A stretch of 58,076 nt of DNA, from positions 1 through 58,076 of the forward strand of contig DASXUK010000074.1 in the NCBI GenBank assembly GCA_036504875.1. The letters are read 5' to 3'. The notes under the pieces were generated by a model, which was given only the letters and a program-made list of their open reading frames with translations, did not search any database and was not told where the DNA came from. Shown piece after piece: positions 35,638 through 43,161 of this stretch. A program made the position numbers and the translations under genes. This DNA is from JACPFJ01 sp036504875 (GTDB lineage: Bacteria > Desulfobacterota > Desulfuromonadia > Geobacterales > Pseudopelobacteraceae). Each line of letters begins with the position of its first letter. The first letter of the stretch is position 1.

Positions 35638-36447
35638 TCACAGTGGCACACCCTCAAGTTTTTCAATAATCTGCTCTGCTCGGCTTATGTTTTCGGTTGC
35701 GGATTCCAACAATGTATTGATTTCAGCATGTCCGCTAAAGGTTGCTGCCATATTGAAAAGACGTATTTTAATCTTGGGGAGTTCTGATGAATCCGGCATG
35801 GTGCGGGCGGGGTAAGCATCGCTGATTTCAGCGACTTGGTCTTCAGTAAGATTATACCGTCCGGCAATGGCGGCATGGCTGTAACCGGATCTGTCCAGCC
35901 GGTATACGTCAATCATCCGCAGTAAGCGATTGAGGCAATTGCCTCGGGGAATACAAAACTGTTTGCCCCCGAATTTTGCAGCAATAACTGCCAGCAGCCC
36001 CCTGGCCGCGCTTGTTGCATCGTCAATATTTTCTCCTATTTTCATGAACATCCGGGCGGAGACAACGGCTATGAAATCAGCTCCTTTTGTTGCTGCTTTG
36101 GCGGGTGCTGTATCTTGTATCTCTTTACAAATGGCATCAATCTGGCGGGTCGAAAGCTGATACTTATCTGAAAGCACTTTGACGCTTTCACCATGGTTGA
36201 ACTCTTCCCTGATCTGGAAGCGCCGCTGTTGAGCTTCAATCAGTGAATTTTTTCCGATATACAGCAGACTCCCCCCTATTTTCTGCCCCACTTCAACGAC
36301 AAATTGCCGACTCATTTTTTTTGCATCTTCCTGGTTCTCGCCATATCTGATCAACATGGCAGTGCTTTCATCCAGCAGAGTTTCAATAAATCTCACGGCA
36401 ATCACCGGAGTGGAGTACGACACTAAAACCGGACCTTTTTTACTCAC
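35638..36447 (-). CDS. Tandem Mor-domain transcription activator
   Basis: A 269-residue protein with two Mor/C-type domains in one chain. Unit 1 (about 28-112) has RYGENQEDAKKMSRQF, KIGGSLLYIGK and a C-terminal HTH ending YQLSTRQIDAI. Unit 2 (about 125-210) has KIGENIDDATSAARG, KFGGKQFCIPRG and an HTH ending YNLTEDQVAEI. Mu Mor is a 129-residue homodimer with one such unit per chain and activates the middle promoter. Here the dimer seems fused, with a 60-residue helical tail. The start is a GTG overlapping the upstream gene's stop by 8 bp. It presumably activates later genes of the element; the target promoter is not identified. Confidence 0.8.
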   Translation of the reverse strand: MSKKGPVLVSYSTPVIAVRFIETLLDESTAMLIRYGENQEDAKKMSRQFVVEVGQKIGGSLLYIGKNSLIEAQQRRFQIREEFNHGESVKVLSDKYQLSTRQIDAICKEIQDTAPAKAATKGADFIAVVSARMFMKIGENIDDATSAARGLLAVIAAKFGGKQFCIPRGNCLNRLLRMIDVYRLDRSGYSHAAIAGRYNLTEDQVAEISDAYPARTMPDSSELPKIKIRLFNMAATFSGHAEINTLLESATENISRAEQIIEKLEGVPL

Positions 36448-36991
36448 AAATCACCCCGCCTGCTGCTTGAATTGCCCTGTTACGTTCATATTCCGGGCTA
36501 GTACGCCAACCACACTCAAGGCAATGAAAAACATAATCATCATGCCATTCCCTAACATCCTCCATATATCCCAGACACCTCTTGCACCTACCACGGTAAA
36601 CAGCGCGGGGTTTTACCGCCTCTTGATATTCCGTGAAACGCTGGTAATTTAACGGGGCGGCGTCTCCATCCCTAGCTAGTTCGGGAAACAGGGCCAGCAG
36701 CATTTCATCGTCGACATCGAGTTCTATATCTGCAAAATCATCACCTGGAACGGGATCTTCATATAAGTCATCGATGATCGTATCCAGGGCATCAAGACCT
36801 TCTATTTCTTTTTGTTTAGGTGGCGTAGACTGATCATGTAGCCCACCACAACCGAAACAGCGGCCTTTAAATGGATGGTTACGGTTCTGTTCACATGCAA
36901 CAGTGGACAATGCAGCCGCCATCCGGTTGCACCATATGGTTTCATTGGTGGCAAGCCATACCTCTGAAGATTGAGTAAGAACAAGATTCAT
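36440..36991 (-). CDS. Unknown phage protein with two zinc-binding motifs
   Basis: I do not recognise this 183-residue protein. It has two likely zinc sites. One is near residue 33-50 (C-x9-GRCFGCGGLH). The other is near 133-162 (GRCKRCLGY ... HCLECGW, a four-cysteine ribbon). Between them is a very acidic stretch rich in Asp and Glu (about 65-105). Such a design suits nucleic-acid or protein binding. Its ATG overlaps the previous gene (ATGA) and its stop overlaps the Mor gene, so it is translated as part of the early/middle operon. The C-terminal ribbon looks like that of phage transcription factors, which is only an impression. Confidence 0.6.
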   Translation of the reverse strand: MNLVLTQSSEVWLATNETIWCNRMAAALSTVACEQNRNHPFKGRCFGCGGLHDQSTPPKQKEIEGLDALDTIIDDLYEDPVPGDDFADIELDVDDEMLLALFPELARDGDAAPLNYQRFTEYQEAVKPRAVYRGRCKRCLGYMEDVREWHDDYVFHCLECGWRTSPEYERNRAIQAAGGVICE

Positions 36992-37230
36992 TTATGCCTC
37001 AGTAAAGTTTTAATCCGGCACTCAAGGCCAGTGACCTCTTCAGCCTGCCGATGGATGGCAGAGACAAGTTGAGCAATAACTGGAGAATCACCTTTCGGTT
37101 GCTGAACATGGTACTTCCGGGCAAAGTTCATGAAGGAGCGATTCAAAGGGCCAAGCTCTGGATGTAACACGGATGCCTCCTGGATGATTTTCCCGACTTC
37201 GAGCGCAACCTTTTCCCAAATTTTAGACAT
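36988..37230 (-). CDS. Small helical phage protein
   Basis: The 80-residue product (MSKIWEKVALEVGKII start, AGGGGA seven bases upstream) is predicted helical, with a basic C-terminus (CRIKTLLRHK). It overlaps the following gene by four bases (ATGA), supporting that it is real. No family is recognised. An in-frame start 78 bases upstream is possible but lacks a good ribosome site. Confidence 0.5.
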   Translation of the reverse strand: MSKIWEKVALEVGKIIQEASVLHPELGPLNRSFMNFARKYHVQQPKGDSPVIAQLVSAIHRQAEEVTGLECRIKTLLRHK

Positions 37231-37435
37231 ATAGTTTCCCCTGGCTTGCTCATCAGTTCCCGGTTGCCGATCCGGGAAGACAGGGGGAGGTTTTCCCCTG
37301 TTTCGCATTTTGGTGGTAACTACCTATTTTCAGAACCGTGTTAAAACAGTCTTTAAACTTTCGTGTATCGCGTTGTTTTGCCTTGGCCCATACATACCCC
37401 TTATTAGGGAGTCGAAAGAGGATTGTTCGGAGTCT
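37231..37435 (-). other. Intergenic gap inside the element's early operon
   Basis: The early operon is otherwise tightly packed, so this 205-bp gap may hold a middle promoter. On the minus strand it includes a CAGGGG / CCCCTG hairpin (around 37266-37285) just before the next gene. A TTTAAAGACTGTTTTAACAC stretch is AT-rich. I cannot define a promoter. Confidence 0.35.
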
Positions 37436-37561
37436 CTAAGGCTTGCAACCATTCAGTGCCATACGGACAGCGGCGCGGGTTGCTTGCTTGGCAGCCTTGC
37501 GGCGGTTGAAGCGAATTTCAATTGCGATCAGGATTTCAATAAGAGTGCGGAAAAATCTCAT
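37436..37561 (-). CDS. Very small basic protein with hydrophobic N-terminus
   Basis: This 41-residue ORF starts MRFFRTLIEILIAIEI and continues into a strongly basic tail (RFNRRKAAKQATRAAVRMA). A perfect AAGGAGG lies before the ATG, 10 bp after the previous gene. It may be a small membrane-associated or amphipathic protein. The good ribosome site and operon position support expression; no function is recognised. A longer in-frame version would overlap the upstream gene. Confidence 0.5.
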   Translation of the reverse strand: MRFFRTLIEILIAIEIRFNRRKAAKQATRAAVRMALNGCKP

Positions 37562-37571
37562 AAGTTCCTCC

Positions 37572-37775
37572 TTATATTTTTTCAAGTAGCAGTCCCAATT
37601 TATCTGCCAGTGAATCAAGGCAGGTTGCGGCGCCATGAGGAACAGGGCATTTTTCTGTAAAACCTGAATGTTCTCCAAGTATCAAGCCGATGGCCTCAGA
37701 TAAAAAACAAGCCATGGCTCTACAGTCTTCAATTTCCATAATTAAATCGGCAGTGCTTATCTTCATTTTATTCAT
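37572..37775 (-). CDS. Small phage protein of unknown function
   Basis: The 67-residue product is helical with four cysteines (DCRAMAC, KCPVPHG, TCLD) and a hydrophobic middle (FLSEAIGLILG). It overlaps the upstream gene by 8 bp, with AGAGGG as ribosome site. No family recognised. The cysteines could bind a metal, but spacing gives no clear motif. Confidence 0.5.
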   Translation of the reverse strand: MNKMKISTADLIMEIEDCRAMACFLSEAIGLILGEHSGFTEKCPVPHGAATCLDSLADKLGLLLEKI

Positions 37776-38163
37776 TATTGCCCTCTTTGTTTGGCATCAG
37801 TGTTTTGATTATTCTTTGCAAATATCGGTCTAAGCTACTTTTTGAAGGTGTACGCTCTTTGCCAAAGCGGTTTTTAAGCAAGGCCAATAGATCAGGACCT
37901 GTGTAGTAACGATCAAGGTTATGAATGAAGGCCTTTATTTCAGGATCTTTTTCAATCCCACTGATTTTACCCGGTCGTCTACGGAGGAGGCCGCTGTTGA
38001 ATGCCATAGTGGGGCTGTCAAGTCGATCGTCAATCTGTCTCGGCTGTGAGGCAATTATGGAGATTGCAGTAGCAAGGATGCTGATGGCCTCCCACTGCTT
38101 GTATTCAGCCAGGTCTATTACCATTGCTCTGGCATGTTTGTTGATCGTGTTATTGTCCGTCAT
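37768..38163 (-). CDS. Phage helix-turn-helix-like protein (Mu-type early region)
   Basis: A 131-residue protein. Residues 60-120 read as a DNA-binding style segment: GKISGIEKDPEIKAFIHNL, then LLKNRFGKERTPSKSSLDRYLQRI. The TPSKSSLDRYLQ stretch looks like a recognition helix similar to those in small Mu-phage regulatory or gp27-like proteins. Its ATG overlaps the MuB-like stop (ATGA). Function is unknown; a regulatory or terminase-small-subunit-like role is a guess. Confidence 0.5.
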   Translation of the reverse strand: MTDNNTINKHARAMVIDLAEYKQWEAISILATAISIIASQPRQIDDRLDSPTMAFNSGLLRRRPGKISGIEKDPEIKAFIHNLDRYYTGPDLLALLKNRFGKERTPSKSSLDRYLQRIIKTLMPNKEGNNE

Positions 38164-39425
38164 ATGGCCTCCACCACATCAGCCGTTACCTTCGCTTCGC
38201 CCATCTCGAAGGCCAGATTCATTGCTTTGGCTGTGTAATTGTTTACCAGCAGCGGGTAGGCATGGCTTACCTTGGTTTTACCGTCTCTTTCCACGCTAGT
38301 AAGCCGTCGTGACAAAGCTTCATAGGCATCCGCCGAGAAAATATCTTCCAGTTTTGCCCCCACCCGTTTAAACTTGATAGTCAGATAATCTTGAAGATAG
38401 CCGTTGAGGCCCTTGATCTCGGCCACCTGGACGCGCCGGATCACCTCGCGCATATCCACGTTTGTTCCTTCATCAAACATATGCTTGAGTTCTGTTTGGC
38501 CGATCAAAACGATCCCCAATAGCTTGCGGTAACCGTCTTCGAGCTCATAAAAACGCTTCAAGTATTTGAGGGTTGGTACGCTCAGATCGTGGGCCTCCTC
38601 AATGATCAGGCAGGCGCGATACCCGCTCTTTGCGCGATCTAGAAGCAGACTCTGAACCTGGCGCGTCTTCTGCTCCAGCTTGATACGCGGTTTTTCAGAG
38701 CTTATATCCATGACGATCGCATCACAGAGGCTGGAGGCGTTGACTCTGGTTTTATCGATCATTTGAGGATAGATCACTAAGGTGTCACCATCCTTTTTGA
38801 GCTGCTCAATTACTTTGCGACGCATAACGCTTTTGCCACTCCCTACCTCGCCGATTACGGCTAAAAAGCCACCGTGCCTTGCTGCATCGAGCATGGCAGC
38901 CTCAATGTAACGATGTTCATCGCTCATGTAGATATCCGCGTCCTTTTGGATGTCGTCGATGAATGGGTTCCTAAATATCTTGAAGTGCCGCAGTGCTTCT
39001 TGTGAAATCATTTCCACCTCCCATTGAATTGTAATTCCATCAGGGTTGCCGGGGATTAATGCTTGTCTTGATTGTTGCCAGCCCCGTTTTGCCCTTTTGC
39101 CGATACCAGAAGGCATCTTGCCTCTGAAGCCTTGTTCGGCCTGTTGCCAAATGTCCGTGACCGCCATATTTCGTTGAATCAGCCATGCCATTGTCCGTTG
39201 GTTATTTTTGATCAGCGCCTCCACAGCTGGGCGGAATCCCGGCACGGTTGGAGGGTAATAGTCTCGGTTCATCGTCAGATTGATTAATGCGCGAGATATG
39301 TTTTTCCCTGTCAGCTCACTGACAGCGGCTGCCAGCTCGCTTTGGCTGATGTCGCAGGCAATAGAAAGTTCTTTTAACACCAGGGGTTTGAAGTCGGTTT
39401 CGTATGCGACCGCCCTATTTTTCAA
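38160..39425 (-). CDS. MuB-like AAA+ ATPase (transposition target selector)
   Basis: The 421-residue protein has an N-terminal helical DNA-binding region (about 1-140, including an HTH-like SELAAAVSELTG). The AAA+ domain follows, with Walker A GEVGSGKSVMRR near residue 195 and Walker B CLIIEEAHDLS near 280; a VLIGQTEL sensor strand comes after. It belongs with ExeA/MuB/TnsC-type ATPases that bind target DNA and activate the transposase. MuB also provides target immunity. The start is a TTG overlapping the transposase stop, with GGAGG six bases before it, so A and B proteins are made together. Confidence 0.85.
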   Translation of the reverse strand: MKNRAVAYETDFKPLVLKELSIACDISQSELAAAVSELTGKNISRALINLTMNRDYYPPTVPGFRPAVEALIKNNQRTMAWLIQRNMAVTDIWQQAEQGFRGKMPSGIGKRAKRGWQQSRQALIPGNPDGITIQWEVEMISQEALRHFKIFRNPFIDDIQKDADIYMSDEHRYIEAAMLDAARHGGFLAVIGEVGSGKSVMRRKVIEQLKKDGDTLVIYPQMIDKTRVNASSLCDAIVMDISSEKPRIKLEQKTRQVQSLLLDRAKSGYRACLIIEEAHDLSVPTLKYLKRFYELEDGYRKLLGIVLIGQTELKHMFDEGTNVDMREVIRRVQVAEIKGLNGYLQDYLTIKFKRVGAKLEDIFSADAYEALSRRLTSVERDGKTKVSHAYPLLVNNYTAKAMNLAFEMGEAKVTADVVEAI

Positions 39426-41119
39426 GGAGTACCTCCGACTATTGATTGCTTTATGAACGCTTGATTACGCCATTCAGCCCCCGTCGCGATCGCCTCGATC
39501 ACTTCCTCTGCCAGTTTTGACTCAATACTCTCGCCGAACTCTGCCCGCAACTCGCGGTTGAGTGTAGGCGTGATGGATGCCCCAGCATTCCGCAGACGCT
39601 TGAACATCTCTATAATGGAAATCTGAGCCGGGCCGCTGTTTCGAGCAATCTCGATCGGGGTGCCGCGCTTTGGTATAGTAGAAAGATTGGCGACCTTTTC
39701 TGCAAAGCCTTCAAAGGCGTTTAATCCTGCAAAGGGCATGGCCTTTTTGTCCGGCTGCCGGCTGCCGGTAGCCAGTTCGTCAAGGCGTTTGACCGCTTTC
39801 TGAGTAGCTGTTTCAGGCTGAGCCTTGTACTGCTGGCCAATGATTGCAGCGTTTGCCGAAAAACCACCCAGCTCCGCAGGCAACTTTTCAATGGCCTGGG
39901 CCTCGTATAGGTGGTTGTTGTAGCTGACAGTGATGATGCCGTCCTTCCACTTCCAGATATTCTTGATAACCATGACCTTGCTGCCGTGCGGAATGCCAGC
40001 ATGTTTGAGATTGAATTCCTTATTCTCGAAGCTGATGCGGTGGTTTGTCACCGTGCGTTCTTCCTCTGGCTTGTTCATCAGATCTTGTAGGACCGATCGC
40101 TCCGGCAGTTCCCGCAACTGTTCCTTTTTGATCATCAGCCAGCACGAAAGCCTTGTCATCTTGGTGCGGCTATGCTCGCGGGTTGCATTCATCCAGATAC
40201 AGAAGCCACGCGCCTTACGGTTAAGGTCATCAAGCGTTGTGGCAGGGTCAATGCGTAGGCGTGTTTCAAACCACATCTCCCAAATATTGTGTGAGACCTC
40301 CACGCTTCCCTGACGGCGGGAATTGCCTGGAGTCCCTGGAGGAATTTCAACACCGATGCCATGCCAAAAGCCATCTCCCATGGCGCGTGCTTTGGCGCGG
40401 CAGCCGCCGTCCATCAGCAGGATGAACCCCACGCCACGGAAGGGGAAGTTTGCTTCTCCCTTAGCCTCCCAGGCACAGCAGAGAAAGTCGAAGAGGTTTT
40501 CGGCGGTCTCGCCGGCTGATAGGTAGTATTTGACAAACATGAAGCCGGAAAAATGATCGGTGAGGATGTAGCGTTGAAGCGGTGTCTTGACCTTTTTAAA
40601 GTTCTCAAATTTATTCTTGTAAAATTCATCCTGGCGCATGATCTTCATGCCGCCATCATCCAGATAGTATTGAATGCACGTAGATGAATCCACCAGCTGC
40701 ACATGGTTGGGATGTTCGCTTCTCATCTCTGTATGAGGAGTGGGCGCGTTAAGCCGCTTTTTGTCCATCTCTCGCTCTCTTAATATCCGTTGCATCGTGC
40801 CCACGCTTACCTCGCCCCGTGTCATGATTCCGTTGTCTATGGCAAATTCCATTGCATTTTCCACCGGCATGATTGGCCCTTTGTTCTCGCGGCCGGTTTT
40901 GTAAATGGTGGCTGCAACGAACTCGATTTGTTCTTCTGTCAGTTTCCCGACGCCCTTGTCGAAGCGTGTTTTACGATCGGATTTAAAACCAAAATTACCG
41001 GCTATTTCATAGAGCCGTTTCATACTGTAGCCGTACTGTTCACCGTAACGCTTCAGCACCGCCTTCCGCTCGCTTGGTTTTGCCTCCTTTAATTCACTAA
41101 CCATTTCACGCTGCCACAT
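39422..41119 (-). CDS. Mu-type DDE transposase
   Basis: A 565-residue transposase with an N-terminal HTH region (about 1-110: YGYSMKRLYEIAGNFG) and an rve/RNase-H core. The likely catalytic residues are Asp in HVQLVDSSTC, Asp in FILLMDGGCR and Glu in GSVEVSHNIWE, preceded by PPGTPGNSRRQ. A beta-barrel follows (about 375-420), and a C-terminal tail that should contact the MuB-like partner. It is the enzyme expected to act on the GTGAAAA-containing ends defined at 31655 and 44566. AGGGGA precedes the ATG. The frame is intact. Confidence 0.88.
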   Translation of the reverse strand: MWQREMVSELKEAKPSERKAVLKRYGEQYGYSMKRLYEIAGNFGFKSDRKTRFDKGVGKLTEEQIEFVAATIYKTGRENKGPIMPVENAMEFAIDNGIMTRGEVSVGTMQRILREREMDKKRLNAPTPHTEMRSEHPNHVQLVDSSTCIQYYLDDGGMKIMRQDEFYKNKFENFKKVKTPLQRYILTDHFSGFMFVKYYLSAGETAENLFDFLCCAWEAKGEANFPFRGVGFILLMDGGCRAKARAMGDGFWHGIGVEIPPGTPGNSRRQGSVEVSHNIWEMWFETRLRIDPATTLDDLNRKARGFCIWMNATREHSRTKMTRLSCWLMIKKEQLRELPERSVLQDLMNKPEEERTVTNHRISFENKEFNLKHAGIPHGSKVMVIKNIWKWKDGIITVSYNNHLYEAQAIEKLPAELGGFSANAAIIGQQYKAQPETATQKAVKRLDELATGSRQPDKKAMPFAGLNAFEGFAEKVANLSTIPKRGTPIEIARNSGPAQISIIEMFKRLRNAGASITPTLNRELRAEFGESIESKLAEEVIEAIATGAEWRNQAFIKQSIVGGTP

Positions 41120-41138
41120 GGTGTCCCCTGATGCTGGT

Positions 41139-42074
41139 TTAGGCTTCTACGGCTAGCTGCTGTTTTTCCCAAGCTTCATATTCTTCCAGAATCTCCGGGT
41201 TAGTTGCGGGGTTGCCGTATGTCATTACCGCTGTGTCGTAGGCTGCAAGTATCAGCATCCGCATGTAATGAAGATTGGAAATCAGGGCTGCCCGCATGCG
41301 GGGAGTGATTTCGGTGATGCCATTCATTGCGGCATCCGGATCAGCCTTTAACATGTAGCCTTCAAAACCCATTTGGAGGTTCTTCATCTTCTGCAAGAAG
41401 GCATCTTCCTCTGCGGTCATCTCTTTTACGGCTGCTTTATCTTCCAGCTTGGAAAGCTCTTTATGCAGCTTCTGAATTTCCTTCTCTTTCTCTCCCAGGC
41501 AGCGTTCCTTGGCTTTTACCGTGGCTTGCGCGTCTTCGAGTGCCTTATTCTTCTCATCGATTACACGCTCTATTAGGGTTTGAAGATCTTCCTTGTACTC
41601 CGGCGCCAACAGAACCCGCTCACCACCAATTTCTATGGCCTCGGCGTCTATTATTAACTCGCCGTCATGGGTTAGCTGGCGCAGCTTGCGGAGATCTCTG
41701 TAACCAACGGACAAACCGCTAACGGTTAGCAGAAAATCTTCACCAAAAGTTGCAAGGTTCTGGAGGTCGAGGTCGACCTTCTGACGTGACAAACCGATGT
41801 ATTTACAGAAGTCTTCCCATGTTCCCAGACCTGGTAGATCACGATATATTTTTGATTCCTTCACCTGCTGTAGCCATATCAAACTGCTAACGTTGGCGAA
41901 TTTTCCGAACATATCGGCCGCCTTGATTTGACCGATCATCTGGTGCGTGTGCGCTATCAGACGGTCCCGCTCTTCCTGCTGTCGACGTGGGTTATCCTCA
42001 AGAAGTTTCCCCTGTTCGACCACCAACAAGGCCACTTCAGAATTCTCGTCACGCTTTTTTGATTTGACAGCCAT
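41139..42074 (-). CDS. Coiled-coil protein of the Mu-like early operon
   Basis: This 311-residue protein is of unknown function. It has a helical N-terminus, a LGTWEDFCKYIGLSRQKVDLDL segment that resembles the helical part of phage DUF3102/KilA-like proteins, and a long Lys/Glu coiled coil (about 185-240). The C-terminal domain is helical (MRAALISNLHYMRMLILAAYDTA as a region). Its ATG overlaps the upstream HTH gene (TAATG), and the transposase follows 19 bp later. Position between regulator and transposase suggests an accessory or regulatory part in transposition. Confidence 0.55.
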   Translation of the reverse strand: MAVKSKKRDENSEVALLVVEQGKLLEDNPRRQQEERDRLIAHTHQMIGQIKAADMFGKFANVSSLIWLQQVKESKIYRDLPGLGTWEDFCKYIGLSRQKVDLDLQNLATFGEDFLLTVSGLSVGYRDLRKLRQLTHDGELIIDAEAIEIGGERVLLAPEYKEDLQTLIERVIDEKNKALEDAQATVKAKERCLGEKEKEIQKLHKELSKLEDKAAVKEMTAEEDAFLQKMKNLQMGFEGYMLKADPDAAMNGITEITPRMRAALISNLHYMRMLILAAYDTAVMTYGNPATNPEILEEYEAWEKQQLAVEA

Positions 42075-42373
42075 TACATGCCTCCTTCAAGTGCGCTCAG
42101 TTCCCGTTCTGCACGTTCACGAGTACCCTCCAAAAGAGCTTTCTTCCTTGCCCACAACAGGGCCGCCCCCATGCCAAGTTCGTAACCATCACCGACACGG
42201 CGAACAAGTTTTGTCTCTTCAAGGGTGATCAGGTGGCACATGACCGTGCCCTTTGGTAGGCTAACTGAACGGGCAACGTCGGAACCAGTAACCGGTTCTT
42301 TTTGAGATGCGAGGTATTCAAGTATCTCCACTGTCTTACGTACCGCATCAATGGTTCTGTAGGTTTGAGCCAT
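42074..42373 (-). CDS. Stand-alone IclR-type winged HTH regulator
   Basis: At 99 residues this is only the DNA-binding half of an IclR protein: AVRKTVEILEYLASQ, SDVARSVSLPKGTVMCHLITLEE (as a region) and VRRVGDGYELGMG are all typical. The ligand-binding half is absent, replaced by a short helical tail. AGGAG precedes the ATG, and the stop overlaps the next gene (TAATG). It may regulate early transcription of the element. Confidence 0.75.
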   Translation of the reverse strand: MAQTYRTIDAVRKTVEILEYLASQKEPVTGSDVARSVSLPKGTVMCHLITLEETKLVRRVGDGYELGMGAALLWARKKALLEGTRERAERELSALEGGM

Positions 42374-42387
42374 CCTTAAATCTCCTG

Positions 42388-42825
42388 TTATTTCAGTCCG
42401 CGCTTGGCTCGGATTTGCATGATCTTGCCCTGAATACGCCGTTCATCTTCTTGTAGCCTGGCCAACTCTATTAGGTCTTTATCCTCTGGTTTCAGTGCAT
42501 CACTCCCCAAGGGCTCTAGAAGGTATCTGAATGGCTCAAGTGAACCTACAACATGACAAAAGGCGGTCAATATTTCGCATCTGATACAATAGTCGGGGTT
42601 TGAAGAGGTATATTTATCGAGCATATCTTTGCTGACAGTGGATTTGGTTAAACGGCTGATCTCGGCTGCTATGTAATATCTATCGAGACCACTTTCGCTT
42701 ATAGCCCTTGATAGACATTGACGAAGGCCCAGGCCGATATCAAAAGCACCTTCGAGTAGGCCACTATCAAACAAACCGTGCTGCCCTGATAAAGCCTTGT
42801 CTTTTGCTGCGCTAATTTTCGCCAT
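42388..42825 (-). CDS. Mu-like phage early protein with HTH-like segment
   Basis: This 145-residue protein has the pattern LRQCLSRAISESGLDRYYIAAEISRLTKSTVSKDMLDKYTS (as a region) followed by LTAFCHVVG. I recall similar proteins of unknown role near the A gene of several Mu-like phages of Gram-negative bacteria. It is probably DNA-binding. GGGAG precedes the ATG. It is the second gene of the early operon after the Ner-like gene. Confidence 0.6.
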   Translation of the reverse strand: MAKISAAKDKALSGQHGLFDSGLLEGAFDIGLGLRQCLSRAISESGLDRYYIAAEISRLTKSTVSKDMLDKYTSSNPDYCIRCEILTAFCHVVGSLEPFRYLLEPLGSDALKPEDKDLIELARLQEDERRIQGKIMQIRAKRGLK

Positions 42826-42895
42826 TGCGACTCCCTTCTGTGACTGCTACAATCAACTCGAATTTAACAGAACTGAATCTGAACCTTGTGCTGCC

Positions 42896-43102
42896 TCAAG
42901 CAGCCTTACTTGTTGGCCAGAGATCCTCAATCGGCAAATTAAAGGTGGCAGCAATTGCTTTACGAATCCGAGGAGACTTGCTTTTACCCGAAATAACATG
43001 ATAGACGGCAGTCCGATCAACGCCTATAGAGCGGGCTATCTCAGCCCCTGGAATTTCTTTTTCTATTAAAAGCATCTTTATTTTTTTTGCCGTATTCATC
43101 AT
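42896..43102 (-). CDS. Ner/Cro-like small DNA-binding protein
   Basis: The 68-residue protein is a minimal HTH (AEIARSIGVDRTAVYHVISGKSKSPRIRKAI). It starts the rightward early operon and faces the repressor gene across a 59-bp control region. In Mu the equivalent position is held by Ner, which shuts off both repressor and early promoters. I infer the same role here. There is no strong ribosome site before the double ATG, so the exact start (43102 or 43099) is open. Confidence 0.7.
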   Translation of the reverse strand: MMNTAKKIKMLLIEKEIPGAEIARSIGVDRTAVYHVISGKSKSPRIRKAIAATFNLPIEDLWPTSKAA

Positions 43103-43111
43103 GATGAAAAG

Positions 43112-43161
43112 ATATCGGTATACGGATATTATGTCAACAAAAAAATGGTATGGGGATATTT
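43112..43161. promoter_or_regulatory. Operator region between repressor and Ner-like genes
   Basis: A near-palindrome ATATCGGTATACGGATAT (43112-43129) overlaps a direct repeat: GGTATACGGATATT (43117-43130) and GGTATGGGGATATT (43147-43160), 30 bp apart. The second copy covers the repressor's own ribosome site. This fits operators for the repressor or the Ner-like protein. Confidence 0.65.
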
